A DNA stretch of 64,000 bases from Novipirellula caenicola (GCF_039545035.1 NZ_BAABRO010000002.1:434001-498000), one strand, 5' to 3'. Positions 8,742 through 16,418 are shown, counted from the stretch's first letter. Notes: generated from the sequence alone by a model not told the origin. Program-made: numbers and translations.

Positions 8742-8757
8742 TGGTCCGTCGTTTGCT
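8742..8757 (+). promoter_or_regulatory. sigma-54-like promoter of a small membrane protein gene
   Basis: Reads TGGTCCGTCGTTTGCT. The -12 half TTGCT is perfect, the -24 half differs at two positions, and the GG to GC spacing is ten bases. The predicted transcript has a leader of about 150 bases before the gene at 8918. Confidence 0.4.
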
Positions 8758-8917
8758 TTATCCGTCGTTTGCTTAATTGGATGCGTCCTATGCGAGTGCA
8801 TTGGGTTGATCGACCACACCGCGATTCCACACCGCGTTTCGGATGCTTCCTGTCACTTGGTTTTACCGTGTCACCAGGTGCCCCTGTCCCCTCCCAATAC
8901 GAAAGGAATATTCGCGA

Positions 8918-9208
8918 ATGCCGTCGCAAGATTCGGATGCCAGAACCGAGCCCGTTGAGAACCCAACTTTTGGCGAACGCCCCCAACCGAGCGACGCGAT
9001 GACGGATGCCCCCGAGTTCGATGATGGCACTTCATCGCCGCACACGTCGTCATACACGACGATTCCGATGCAATGGGTGATCACGTGCATCAGCTTCGTG
9101 GCAATCGCCTGCCTAGTCTTGGCGACCTGTTTTTGGCTGACTCAAGCCCTGTCGGCTTCGAAGGACGACGTCGCTCGCGATGCATGGATGAGCCTGGGAC
9201 GTTGCTAA
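8918..9208 (+). CDS. small single-pass membrane protein, 96 aa
   Basis: A polar N-terminal half rich in Asp, Glu, Pro and Ser is followed by one hydrophobic helix (WVITCISFVAIACLVLATCF, about residues 52-71) and a short polar tail. No family was recognised. The start at 8918 is chosen because AAGGA lies nine bases upstream; the frame stays open to 8843 without an initiation signal. A sigma-54-like site lies about 160 bases upstream, grouping it with the other small membrane proteins of this region. Confidence 0.65.
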   Translation: MPSQDSDARTEPVENPTFGERPQPSDAMTDAPEFDDGTSSPHTSSYTTIPMQWVITCISFVAIACLVLATCFWLTQALSASKDDVARDAWMSLGRC

Positions 9209-9280
9209 TCTGACGCGTCGCGGAAGTTGTCAAGATCGTTGTTCTATGACGCATGCCCCGCGAGACTCTTGCCGAGTTTC

Positions 9281-9430
9281 TTGATCTAATCCAAAGGCAA
9301 ATCGCAACGTTGAGCCGAGTGCGGTAAGGCACCGGGTGGCGTGGGGGACCCGGCCGCTGACGCGTCGCGGCTCACTAGATCAACATGCTGTTGATCTAAT
9401 CCAAATGCTAATCGCGATGGTGGGCCGTGG
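9281..9430 (-). repeat. dispersed non-coding repeat, reverse orientation, diverged
   Basis: From TTGATCTAAT to the matching AGATCAA at 9383 this is a diverged reverse-complement copy of the unit seen at 15427-15570 (shared blocks CCGGCCGCTGACGCGTCGCGG and the CACCGGGT/CGGTAAGGCAC region). A second truncated start follows at 9391-9430. Open frames across it encode the recurring peptide VSRDASAAGS, which is a repeat artefact, not a gene. The rest of the 440-base gap to the Hpt gene holds nothing recognisable. Confidence 0.75.
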
Positions 9431-9648
9431 AAGCAACGCCAGCGGAATTGGGCACGAGCCGTACGGTAAATCACCGCAGGGCTCGCGTCCTGTTGCTGCA
9501 GTTTAATTCACCGCAGCAACTTCCGCGCGTTGGGGAAGCGAAAGCTTTCACTTAATGGGCTTACTTGGCCGCCGTGTTAGCAACGACAGCTTCAGAAAAA
9601 AGCGACGCAGCGGGTCTATCGACGTGCTGCGAACACCAAACAACCGAA

Positions 9649-10008
9649 TCAGGACCGATCGTTAAGCTGTTGAACCTGACCGATAAAATGTCGTAGCGAC
9701 GGCACGAGGTCGTGAAACATCATTGCGACGATATCCGTATGACCTTGACGGGCCTCATCGATAAAGGGTTGCAACTGTGCCACGGGCGGCCCGGTGTGAA
9801 AGGTGCTCAACAGGCCTTTGAGTGCGTGTGCCGTCTGCGCCACCTCCGCGAGTTGGTCGGATCGCAATTGCTCCTCGAGTTCCCTCAGCATGCCGGGAGC
9901 ATCTTCGGCCACAATTTCAGCAAGCTCGATGAACATTTCCTCGTCCCCTCCCACACGTTCGAGGGCATCGGAAAAACGCGTTCGCTCGGCTTCGCTTAAA
10001 GTTGACAT
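9649..10008 (-). CDS. Hpt (histidine phosphotransfer) domain protein
   Basis: 119 aa, a stand-alone Hpt four-helix bundle. The phospho-accepting His is in AHALKGLLSTF near residue 63, matching the family HALKG motif. Such proteins shuttle phosphate between the receiver domain of a hybrid kinase and a final response regulator. No kinase is adjacent. The hybrid kinase at 25478-28195 ends in two receiver domains without an Hpt, so it is a possible partner in trans (inference). The gene is the last of a six-gene minus-strand cluster of small envelope proteins. No SD site is evident. Confidence 0.88.
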   Translation of the reverse strand: MSTLSEAERTRFSDALERVGGDEEMFIELAEIVAEDAPGMLRELEEQLRSDQLAEVAQTAHALKGLLSTFHTGPPVAQLQPFIDEARQGHTDIVAMMFHDLVPSLRHFIGQVQQLNDRS

Positions 10009-10045
10009 AATTCATTCACGCCTTGACTTGAGGATCAGATCCGTT

Positions 10046-10288
10046 TTACGGTCGCAACTTCCACCCGACGATAACGCCCAGTCCGAACGCCCAGCACGCA
10101 GCGACGTCGGGGTTATCTTTGGCGTAGGCTTTCACCAGGCTGAAGATATCTTGAGCGGGTTCTTTGACGTAATGGGTTGCAGCCCCTTGTGCCGCTTCCC
10201 CTGCGCCGGCCGCAATCCGGCTGGCCGTTTCTTTCGCTTGATCGGATCGTGTGGGAGACTTGCTATTTTCAGTAGGCATATTGGACAT
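10046..10288 (-). CDS. small membrane-anchor protein with C-terminal glycine-zipper helix, 80 aa
   Basis: A polar helical N-terminus rich in Ala, Lys and Glu is followed by one C-terminal membrane helix with the signature PDVAACWAFGLGVIVGWKLR. The design resembles the ElaB/YqjD/DUF883 anchors, some of which tether ribosomes or other partners to the membrane; function here is unknown. It is paralogous to the protein at 22686-22919, sharing the blocks THYV-EPA-DI and PDVAA--FGLG-IVGWKLR. AAGG lies nine bases before the ATG. It is the fifth gene of the CsbD operon. Confidence 0.8.
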   Translation of the reverse strand: MSNMPTENSKSPTRSDQAKETASRIAAGAGEAAQGAATHYVKEPAQDIFSLVKAYAKDNPDVAACWAFGLGVIVGWKLRP

Positions 10289-10294
10289 CGCTAT

Positions 10295-10819
10295 TTACCT
10301 TGGATAAACCGGGGGACGTTGGCCAGAATCATGCGTGGAACCGCTCCATGCTGATTGTCGACGCAAATCGGAATCTTCATCCGAAAATGAGTCGCGACGA
10401 ATCTGGTTTCGGGGCGAGGTTTTTGGCGACACCAGGGTGGCCTTTAACCATCGCAAATTTTCAGCGAACTCGGACTTGCTCTCACTCATTGCTGCAGCCG
10501 CGGCGCCGACCGCTTTCAGCGCGATCCACCCGAGCAACGCAACGATCAAAAAGAAGACGACTCCGACAATCAACAACGATTGGCCTGCTGTAAGTTCAGT
10601 GAACTCAGAGAGCAGGAAACCGCCGCCGACCATCAGCACGGTCAACGCGGACCCGGCCAACGCGATCGCAACCGCGCCACAGGCGACGGCTTGCGAAAGC
10701 TTGCGCTTGGCCGCTTGGCTGTCGACCGACAACAACTGCATCTGCAGCTCGAATAGGTCGAGGACGTCTTCGGTCACCCGCTGGAAACTGGATTGGTGAT
10801 CTCGTGATTGTTCGGTCAT
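10295..10819 (-). CDS. phage-holin-like (Holin-X/DUF1469 type) membrane protein
   Basis: 174 aa. An amphipathic N-terminal segment (FQRVTEDVLDLFELQMQLL) precedes two membrane helices (about 53-75 and 80-105), the layout of the Holin-X / DUF1469 family found in bacterial stress operons. The C-terminal 60 residues are polar, Ser/Arg-rich and probably cytosolic. Despite the family name there is no sign of a prophage nearby. The start at 10819 (MTEQSRDH) is chosen because the longer frame overlaps the upstream gene. It lies five bases after the 66-aa anchor protein and seven before the 80-aa one. Confidence 0.8.
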   Translation of the reverse strand: MTEQSRDHQSSFQRVTEDVLDLFELQMQLLSVDSQAAKRKLSQAVACGAVAIALAGSALTVLMVGGGFLLSEFTELTAGQSLLIVGVVFFLIVALLGWIALKAVGAAAAAMSESKSEFAENLRWLKATLVSPKTSPRNQIRRDSFSDEDSDLRRQSAWSGSTHDSGQRPPVYPR

Positions 10820-10824
10820 TTGAT

Positions 10825-11025
10825 TTACCAATTCTTTCGTTTGACGAGCCAACCGATCACCACGCCGACCGTCAGAGCGGCGGCAACCGCGACAGCGGGC
10901 TGGGCTTCGATTGCGCTTTGGATCCGTCGAGGAATTCGACTTTCTTCTTCCTCGATCGCCTGCATGTGTTCTCGCTGAAGACCACGAGGCTCGCTACGAC
11001 GTCGATGTTCAAGGGGGGCGATCAT
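10825..11025 (-). CDS. small membrane-anchor protein, 66 aa
   Basis: A highly charged N-terminal helix (residues 8-40, rich in Arg and Glu) precedes a C-terminal helix PAVAVAAALTVGVVIGWLVK of the same glycine-zipper type as in the 80-aa and 77-aa anchors and the CsbD tails. Its ATG overlaps the stop of the preceding 139-aa protein by four bases (ATGA), so translation is coupled. Function unknown; a membrane tether is the best guess. Confidence 0.75.
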   Translation of the reverse strand: MIAPLEHRRRSEPRGLQREHMQAIEEEESRIPRRIQSAIEAQPAVAVAAALTVGVVIGWLVKRKNW

Positions 11026-11441
11026 GATAGAGGTTGACTCCTGTCTTTAAGGATCGAGTCCATGGGGTATTTTGACGAAATGGCCTTGCTGAAGTGATTC
11101 GCAGCCACCGTCGTCGCTTGTCGAAGCAACAACGTCGCCACGGCACCTGCGATACCGCCCAACATGCCTCGCTTGGCTGGCGTGCTCGGCTGGGCAGCGG
11201 CTTCGTGGTGCACCACCACGGTATCTCGCTGTTTGTGCTTGGCGGGCACCAACCAATAACCGAACACCATCGCGGCAGCCAGGATCGGCAGCGGACGGCG
11301 TGACATGTGGTACCGCCAATCCGACAACTGCTTGACTCGCTGCCGCGCGTCATCGACGTCATAGGGAAGGTCGGTGCGAATCTCTCGCATCCGCGTGCGA
11401 ATCGCCTCGGATTGTTTTTCAGTTGCAAGCGTCGTGGCCAT
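11022..11441 (-). CDS. membrane protein of the CsbD operon, 139 aa
   Basis: No family was recognised. A charged helical N-terminus (about 1-45) includes a possible coiled segment (VDDARQRVKQLSDWRYHM). A first hydrophobic segment follows (RRPLPILAAAMVFGYWLVP), then a linker and a weak second segment (MLGGIAGAVATLLLRQATT). The first residues MATTLAT also occur in frame upstream of the second CsbD gene (see 23033-23491), a trace of shared ancestry. It starts two bases after the CsbD stop and overlaps the next gene by four bases. Confidence 0.75.
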   Translation of the reverse strand: MATTLATEKQSEAIRTRMREIRTDLPYDVDDARQRVKQLSDWRYHMSRRPLPILAAAMVFGYWLVPAKHKQRDTVVVHHEAAAQPSTPAKRGMLGGIAGAVATLLLRQATTVAANHFSKAISSKYPMDSILKDRSQPLS

Positions 11442-11443
11442 GT

Positions 11444-11875
11444 CTATTTCTTCCGTCCCAAGAACAGGAACGCACCCGCTGCAAGTCCCAGACCGAAGGC
11501 GATGGCCAACGTTTCGCCCGGTCGTGTGCGAGCCCGCTCGACCACGCGTGCTGAATAGTCGCTCGATTGCGATGCCAACCGCTGTGCCTGATCGCGAGCA
11601 AACTGACTTGCCTCCGCCGCCATCTTTTGAGCAGCATCGCTGTATTGCTGAACCGTTTCGGTCGCTTGATCCCGCATCCCGCTATTGAACAAGCTGTCGA
11701 GAAACCGTTCGATCTCGCTGCGAGTCGCACCGGTCTTTTGCTGCACCACTCCCACCAATCGATCCGCCGAACCTTCGGCGCGACGCAAATCGTCTTCGGT
11801 GAGCTGCGCCCAATGCTCTTTCAGACGCCCCTTCACTTCGTTCCAGTGACCTCTTAGTTGCTCTCGATTTGGCAT
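11444..11875 (-). CDS. CsbD-domain stress protein with C-terminal membrane anchor
   Basis: 143 aa. Residues 1-62 form a CsbD domain ([18 protein letters not shown], then a [12 protein letters not shown] block), a small helical general-stress domain of unknown mechanism. Unlike classical CsbD proteins of about 60-70 aa, this one continues through an amphipathic Ala/Gln-rich helix (about 70-115) into a membrane helix [20 protein letters not shown] and ends in Arg-Lys-Lys. The start at 11875 has a GAGGGAGAG site. It is the first gene of the six-gene cluster down to the Hpt protein. A sigma-54-like site lies about 200 bases upstream. Confidence 0.88.
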   Translation of the reverse strand: MPNREQLRGHWNEVKGRLKEHWAQLTEDDLRRAEGSADRLVGVVQQKTGATRSEIERFLDSLFNSGMRDQATETVQQYSDAAQKMAAEASQFARDQAQRLASQSSDYSARVVERARTRPGETLAIAFGLGLAAGAFLFLGRKK

Positions 11876-12067
11876 GAGTCTCTCCCTCGATTGTCTACAC
11901 ACAAGTTTGTTTTGTTTTCTGCGGCGCGGTCGTGCCGCTATCGGGCAATCCTTCGCGCCACTTGATCGGAAGCCGTTCGGCTTGCTGTCGCATGACACAG
12001 GGTCGCATGGGGGTGGGTCGCGGTACAAAGCAAGCGCCCGCCCAAACCACAGTGAGGGGATTTTTAA

Positions 12068-12083
12068 AGCACATCACGTGCCA
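12068..12083 (-). promoter_or_regulatory. sigma-54-like promoter of the CsbD operon
   Basis: The minus strand reads TGGCACGTGATGTGCT. The -24 half TGGCACG is perfect; the -12 half is GTGCT instead of TTGCT, and the spacing is correct. The leader to the CsbD ATG would be about 180 bases and contains a GCGGC/GCCGC hairpin at 11921-11938. Confidence 0.5.
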
Positions 12084-12592
12084 AACAGCGAACACAAGAG
12101 ATCCAACGGGGGTGTTGTCCTCGGCATGCTCCACATTAGGAGCGGGATGGCTGCGAGCTGAATGCCATCGACATTGGCCCTGACCGGGTGTTTTTTATCG
12201 CAGTGCGGAGCGGGGCCCGCCCGGTAGATTGCGAACGTTTTGCCCACAGCAGCCGGACGAGCCCCGCGCCGCACCGCGTCCCAAATCGATGACCCTGGGC
12301 GTGCGTGGGCGACAGCGACCGCTAGCCGGTCAACCTGGTCGATCACCGCTCGGCAGCTCAGGCGGCGGCGATGAGCGTTGCAGGATTGCGGGACGCCAAC
12401 CCCATCGTCCGCCGATCCGCAGATTTGCATTCAGCAGATGACGTCATTGCCAAACAAACAGTGAACCCCCACCCTTTTGCAGGCTGGCCCCTCCGCTCGT
12501 TACTAATGCCTAGCAGGACCAGTTCGCTTTCGAGCTTTCCTGTATCTGGGCCTTTTTTTTACTGGGGCCTATTGTCTTCAGCCCCTTGTTGA
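12084..12592 (+). other. GC-rich intergenic stretch without a gene
   Basis: No convincing coding frame. A hairpin (GGGGC/GCCCC) lies near 12564-12584, close to the end of the MscS gene, but it is flanked by a T-run on the wrong side to be an intrinsic terminator for that gene. Nothing else was recognised. Confidence 0.4.
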
Positions 12593-13876
12593 TCAGAACT
12601 GCTCTTGCTGGGGTTGATCCGAAGCCGACTCGACCGAACGGCGGTCAACAAGCCCATTTCGATCCTCTGCATCTTTAAAGACCAAGGTGCGATAAGGGAA
12701 CGGAATTTCGATTTTTGCATCATCGAGTTCACGTTTGATCGCGGCGATGACCTCGTCTCGACTTCGCCGAATCTCCAACGGTTTGGATCCGGTCCACCAT
12801 GCGACTTCAAAGTTCACACTCGAGCTGGCAAATTCCTGGGCAAAGATTTCGACGGTACGCACCCCCTGGACCGATTCACACCCTTGCACCGCCTTGCGAA
12901 TCACTTCGCGGGACTGATCCACGTTCTCGTCATAGGCCACACCACAAATGATACGAACGCGTCGCTGCGGTTGGTTCGTCAACACGTCCACCGTGCTTTT
13001 GAACAGATTCGCATTGGGAACGACCGCCAATTCACCGTCCAGCCGACGAATCAACGTGTTGCGAATGGTGATCTTCTCGACTCGACCGGTGACGTCTTCG
13101 CAAGTAATAAAGTCACCACGATCAAACGGGTAACGCCACAGGATCAAGATGCCAGCGAAGAAGTTTTCAAAAATGTCTTTAAACGCAAATCCGACCGCCA
13201 CCGATCCTAACCCAAGTACCGTTAACGCCTTGGAGGGCGTCATCCCTGGAAACGCGACCACGGTAGCCGTCAAGATGCCGACAATCCATACCGCGATCGA
13301 GACCAATTGGTAAACCAGATCCTTCAAACTGGTCCGCAGTTTTCGGTTGTCGAGGATACGAACGATCGACCAACCCACGAATTTCGCCAGCAGCGACGTC
13401 GCGACCAACACGATTGCAGCGGCAATCAACAACGGCGATCGCACCAACAGATCACGCCACAATTCATTCAAACTTTCCGTGATGACCTGCTTGCTCGATG
13501 TGAACTCGACCGCACTATCGACTTCCATTTTGTTGATCACGGCGATCACGTCCTGAGTTCGCCTTGCCGTACTGCCCGCCCACTCGCGATGTTCTTCGGT
13601 GTCCGCCACGCCCGCAATGGTGACAATGCCGTTATCGGACTGAATGTCCAAATCACGATACCATCCGGATGATTCAAAAATCCGACTCAGCCGCGATGCA
13701 ATCGCCGAATCTTCGACGACATTTTCCACTTCGATCGTTGGCGGTGGTTCGCTTGTGTCTTTGGTGTCCGAGGACGGTGCATCTTGAGCGAACGCCCCCG
13801 ACGCACAAAGAACTGACATCCCCAGCACGAGGATGTAATCGCGAAATCGATGGCGGCAGAGGTAACCGTGGTGCAT
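12593..13876 (-). CDS. MscS-family channel with N-terminal BON domain
   Basis: 427 aa. A signal peptide (YILVLGMSVLCASGAFAQ) is followed by a periplasmic BON domain (about 52-125, DSAIASRLSRIFESSGWYRD and NGIVTIAGVADT), a fold that binds phospholipid or polymers in envelope proteins. Three membrane helices and the MscS pore and beta domains follow (VLGLGSVAVGFAFKDIFENF, GDFITCEDVTGRVEKI). The mix of a periplasmic BON sensor with a tension-gated channel is unusual but not unique. The start at 13876 is preferred because it gives a clean signal peptide; an upstream start at 14008 would add an unlikely extension. It is a paralogue of the channel at 5571-6689. Confidence 0.9.
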   Translation of the reverse strand: MHHGYLCRHRFRDYILVLGMSVLCASGAFAQDAPSSDTKDTSEPPPTIEVENVVEDSAIASRLSRIFESSGWYRDLDIQSDNGIVTIAGVADTEEHREWAGSTARRTQDVIAVINKMEVDSAVEFTSSKQVITESLNELWRDLLVRSPLLIAAAIVLVATSLLAKFVGWSIVRILDNRKLRTSLKDLVYQLVSIAVWIVGILTATVVAFPGMTPSKALTVLGLGSVAVGFAFKDIFENFFAGILILWRYPFDRGDFITCEDVTGRVEKITIRNTLIRRLDGELAVVPNANLFKSTVDVLTNQPQRRVRIICGVAYDENVDQSREVIRKAVQGCESVQGVRTVEIFAQEFASSSVNFEVAWWTGSKPLEIRRSRDEVIAAIKRELDDAKIEIPFPYRTLVFKDAEDRNGLVDRRSVESASDQPQQEQF

Positions 13877-14003
13877 TTTGAGTAGGACTAAAATCGAGCG
13901 ATTAAGACAATGTGAATAAAAGAACGAGTGAAATCGCAGCCAGCATTCGCAGCCAACATTGATCGCGATGCCCCAGCGACCGCCCCCGTTTGAATCGATT
14001 TCA

Positions 14004-14019
14004 TGCATTCGGCATGCCG
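14004..14019 (-). promoter_or_regulatory. weak sigma-54-like site upstream of the BON-MscS gene
   Basis: The minus strand reads CGGCATGCCGAATGCA. The GG and GC elements are ten bases apart but three consensus positions differ. It lies about 130 bases before the proposed start. Confidence 0.2.
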
Positions 14020-14040
14020 TTTTGTCCTGCCGACGTCTCC

Positions 14041-14064
14041 CAGGCTCCCAGGCTCCCAGGCTCC
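14041..14064 (+). repeat. short tandem repeat, 8-bp unit CAGGCTCC, three copies
   Basis: Three perfect copies of CAGGCTCC in a row in the gap between the BON-MscS gene and the 61-aa gene. No other gene-like content was seen in 13877-14200. Confidence 0.85.
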
Positions 14065-14200
14065 CACAAAGAAATATCGGTTAAGTCAAAAACCAATATG
14101 GTTGGCTGCCACTTTTTTATTGCAATGACCTGCTGACCATTTTCATTTGCCACGATCGACGTGCTTGAGCGTCTCGTCATTACGACCGATTCAGGAACTC

Positions 14201-14216
14201 TGGCATGCTCTTTGCT
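14201..14216 (+). promoter_or_regulatory. sigma-54-like promoter of the C39-like protease pair
   Basis: Reads TGGCATGCTCTTTGCT. Eleven of 12 specified positions fit TGGCACG-N4-TTGCW. The predicted transcript starts near 14227 and has a leader of about 100 bases that contains two perfect hairpins. Confidence 0.6.
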
Positions 14217-14231
14217 TCACTTTGCCTGCAA

Positions 14232-14307
14232 GGTCGAGTTCCCATGAACTCGACCATTGATTCCCCATTTCATGACTCGAAAGTCAGCCACAATGCGACT
14301 GACTTTC
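14232..14307 (+). promoter_or_regulatory. two consecutive 9-bp hairpins in a 5' leader
   Basis: Hairpin 1: GGTCGAGTT (14232-14240), a six-base loop, then AACTCGACC (14247-14255). Hairpin 2: GAAAGTCAG (14279-14287), an 11-base loop, then CTGACTTTC (14299-14307). Both stems are perfect. They lie between the sigma-54-like promoter and the start at 14330, and neither is followed by a T-run, so they are not intrinsic terminators. A regulatory or RNA-stabilising role is inference. Confidence 0.5.
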
Positions 14308-14329
14308 ACTACAAGGATTTGTTGTTACG

Positions 14330-14515
14330 ATGACCACGCCGAATGTTCAAACCGTGCACGGTGTATCGCACCCTACTCGCGATGAAGCACTTAAAAACGG
14401 CCCGGACGATGCCGCCGAACCGCCTCATGAGACCTCAACCCAACGGTATCGCGAAGAAACCGCGGAACGATTGATTGAGCACAATGAGGCGGCGCGAGAA
14501 ACCAATGGCGATTGA
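14330..14515 (+). CDS. small hydrophilic protein, 61 aa, upstream of a C39-like protease
   Basis: Strongly polar, with Glu, Thr, Asn and Arg dominating, no Cys and no membrane segment. The C-terminal half is a likely single helix (REETAERLIEHNEAARET). It has no recognised family. AAGGA lies 12 bases before the ATG. Its stop lies 11 bases inside the next gene, so the two are coupled. It might be a partner or substrate of the neighbouring protease, but it has no double-glycine leader motif, so that is only a guess. Confidence 0.65.
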   Translation: MTTPNVQTVHGVSHPTRDEALKNGPDDAAEPPHETSTQRYREETAERLIEHNEAARETNGD

Positions 14516-15356
14516 TTTGACGATCGCGATCGCGGTCATGACGGTAATAGCGTTAGGCTGCGGATTGTTTGCCGCTTTCTATGCCTACTCGAGCAAAGGG
14601 CAGCGAACCATCCTCTGTCTAACGCTGGCCGTGTTTGCGATGGTTTATTTTCTACTGTATGGATCCGGCCAACTTTTCTGGGCCAAACTGGTACCGTCGT
14701 CAGCCGCGATTGTCTACACCAACTTTGCCGCGATCTTTGCTGCGTTGGCAGCGGGATGGGCGTGGCGGCTTCCCAACACGCCTCGCTGGCGTCGCGGATC
14801 CCTTGCCACGTTATTGTCGCTCAGCGCTTTGGCGGCGATCTATTGGCCTCTTCTTTCGATTGCGGTGCGTCCACCACCCGAAGGCGGCAATGACTGGGCA
14901 AACGGCGTCGCCATGCAAACGTCCTGGGCGACGTGCAGCCCGGCGGCTGCCGCAACGCTGTTTCGCGCCGAAGGAATCGATGTGACGGAATCACAAATGA
15001 TTCCGCTGTGTTTGACCGATTCCAGTGGCACTCCGACGCTTGGACTGTATCGCGGTGTGAAGCTGATTGCACAACAGCACGACCGAACTGTCGAAGTGCT
15101 TGATGAAACTCAGGCGGAACTGCTTGAAAAGGATGATTGGCCCGTCCTGCTGGCAGTCGAACTGCCGTTTGGTGTCGAGGACCGGCGTTATGCAGACCAG
15201 TGGGGCTGGATCCCCGGTCTGGGACACTCGGTGGTCGCATTCGGCAAACGTCCCGACGGCAGTATCTTGATCGGTGATCCATCGGTTGGTCTGGAGTTGT
15301 GGAGCGAGCATGATTTGCAAGTGCTGTGGCACGGCAGCGGGATGCGAGTCAAGTGA
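14505..15356 (+). CDS. membrane-anchored C39-like cysteine peptidase
   Basis: 283 aa. Four hydrophobic segments occupy about residues 3-125. A C-terminal domain (about 140-280) has the layout of peptidase C39-like proteins: the Gln and Cys of QTSWATCSPAAAATLF near residue 145, the His of GLGHSVVAFGK, and the Asp of ILIGDPSVGLELWS. The domain should face one side of the membrane and cleave peptides, or act as a pseudo-protease, but the substrate is unknown. There is no ABC transporter half as in bacteriocin exporters. The start at 14505 gives an immediate membrane helix. It overlaps the 61-aa gene by 11 bases. Confidence 0.8.
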   Translation: MAIDLTIAIAVMTVIALGCGLFAAFYAYSSKGQRTILCLTLAVFAMVYFLLYGSGQLFWAKLVPSSAAIVYTNFAAIFAALAAGWAWRLPNTPRWRRGSLATLLSLSALAAIYWPLLSIAVRPPPEGGNDWANGVAMQTSWATCSPAAAATLFRAEGIDVTESQMIPLCLTDSSGTPTLGLYRGVKLIAQQHDRTVEVLDETQAELLEKDDWPVLLAVELPFGVEDRRYADQWGWIPGLGHSVVAFGKRPDGSILIGDPSVGLELWSEHDLQVLWHGSGMRVK

Positions 15357-15418
15357 GCGTCGCTGCGAAGCGTTTAGGTGCAGGACGCGGTTGAGGTATT
15401 GGATTCAATCAACAGACC

Positions 15419-15993
15419 GTCAACGGCTTGTTGATTTAGTGAGCCGCGACGCGTCAGCGGCCGGGTCCTACACACGATACCCGGTGCCTTACGGCCCACG
15501 GCTCACCGGCGCGATTTGCACTTGGAATAAATCAAGAAGAGATCACGCGTTTTGCTGGTGAATCTACAGGGTGAACGAAAGTCTTGACGGCTTGTTGATT
15601 TATTGAAGTTTCCTGCGGCAAGGGGTGTAAGATGGACTTTCTAGTCCGTCCATGGCGCATTCGACGGACTAGGAAGTCCATCGTACGACTAGAACAACAA
15701 GCCGTTGACGACTTGTTGATTTATTGAGCCGCGACGCGTCAGCGGCCGGGTCCCACGCGATACCCGGTGCCTTACGGCCCACGGCTCACCGGCGCGATTT
15801 GCACTTGGAATAAATCAAGACGACATTACGCGTTTTGCTGGTGAATCTGCAGGGTGAACGAAAGTCTTGACGACTTGTTGATTTATTGAAGTTGCCTGCG
15901 GCAAGGGGTGTATGATGGACTTTCTAGTCCATCCACGGCGCATTCGACGGACTAGGAAGTCCATCGTACGACTAAAACAACAAGCCGTTGACG
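15419..15993 (+). repeat. compound dispersed repeat, two tandem 285/283-bp units with terminal inverted repeats
   Basis: Unit A begins at 15427 and unit B at 15712. They are nearly identical apart from a two-base deletion and scattered substitutions. Each unit contains a block from GAGCCGCGACGCGTCAGCGG to GCACTTGGAATAAATCAA, then GAACGAAAGTCTTGACG, then a palindrome (15631-15682 and 15914-15965) made of GGACT-TTCT-AGTCC and GGACT-AGGA-AGTCC. The ends CGTCAACGGCTTGTTG (15419) and CAACAAGCCGTTGACG (15978) are inverted repeats of each other. No transposase is present. Related copies lie at 9281-9430 and 21518-21665. The gap 15357-16052 holds nothing else. Confidence 0.85.
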
Positions 15994-16052
15994 GCTTCCG
16001 CTACGACAAATCGGTTATCGGGCTCGGCGTTTTGGCCGACCTAGCCAGGCGA

Positions 16053-16418
16053 TTATTCAGCTGGCGGTGCATGGGGTTGGATGTCGTCGACGCCTTTGAC
16101 CTGTTCCTGTTTGGCATCCACCTTGGGTTCGCTCAATTCATTCAGCTTTAGCGTTAACTCTTCCTCCGCGTCTTGCACCATTGTTTTGGCCTTCTCTTTA
16201 GCGTCACGCACTTCCGCGGCCGCTTCCTCGCGTGCGTCGGCAATCATGTCGACTGCTTCCTCTTCGGATTCCGCTACAATCTCGGCAGCGCGCTCACGTG
16301 CCGCCTCGAGATTCTCTTGCGCCTGCTCTGCCTCTTCTCGTGGAGTGGTTGGTTCGCTTTGACAACCCAAGCTGCCAATCATCAATGCTGCGGTGGCAAC
16401 AAATTTTATCGTGTTCAT
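16053..16418 (-). CDS. coiled-coil lipoprotein, 121 aa
   Basis: The N-terminus is a lipoprotein signal (FVATAALMIGSLGC, with the lipidated Cys at residue 19). The rest is one long Glu/Ala-rich helix with repeated Glu-Glu-Ala and Ala-Arg-Glu blocks (about 25-100), likely a coiled coil, and a proline-rich end. It resembles Lpp-like or spacer lipoproteins in architecture only. The start at 16418 is chosen for the signal peptide. It is the last gene of a minus-strand series from 20549, but a terminator-like hairpin lies between it and the preceding gene, so it may have its own promoter. Confidence 0.8.
   Translation of the reverse strand: MNTIKFVATAALMIGSLGCQSEPTTPREEAEQAQENLEAARERAAEIVAESEEEAVDMIADAREEAAAEVRDAKEKAKTMVQDAEEELTLKLNELSEPKVDAKQEQVKGVDDIQPHAPPAE

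Noticed and set aside
9286-9474. Recurring small ORF with VSRDASAAGS
   Set aside because: The same peptide arises at 9286 and 15274 from the dispersed repeat. It is a repeat artefact, not a gene family.
10295-10819. Holin-like protein as evidence of a prophage
   Set aside because: No integrase, lysin or structural genes are near; it belongs to a stress operon of anchor proteins.
12560-12590. Hairpin GGGGC/GCCCC near the end of the BON-MscS gene as a terminator
   Set aside because: Neither strand has a T-run after the stem; the T-run lies on the wrong side.
15419-15993. Tandem repeat units as a CRISPR array
   Set aside because: There are only two long units, the interior is conserved rather than unique spacers, and no cas genes are present.
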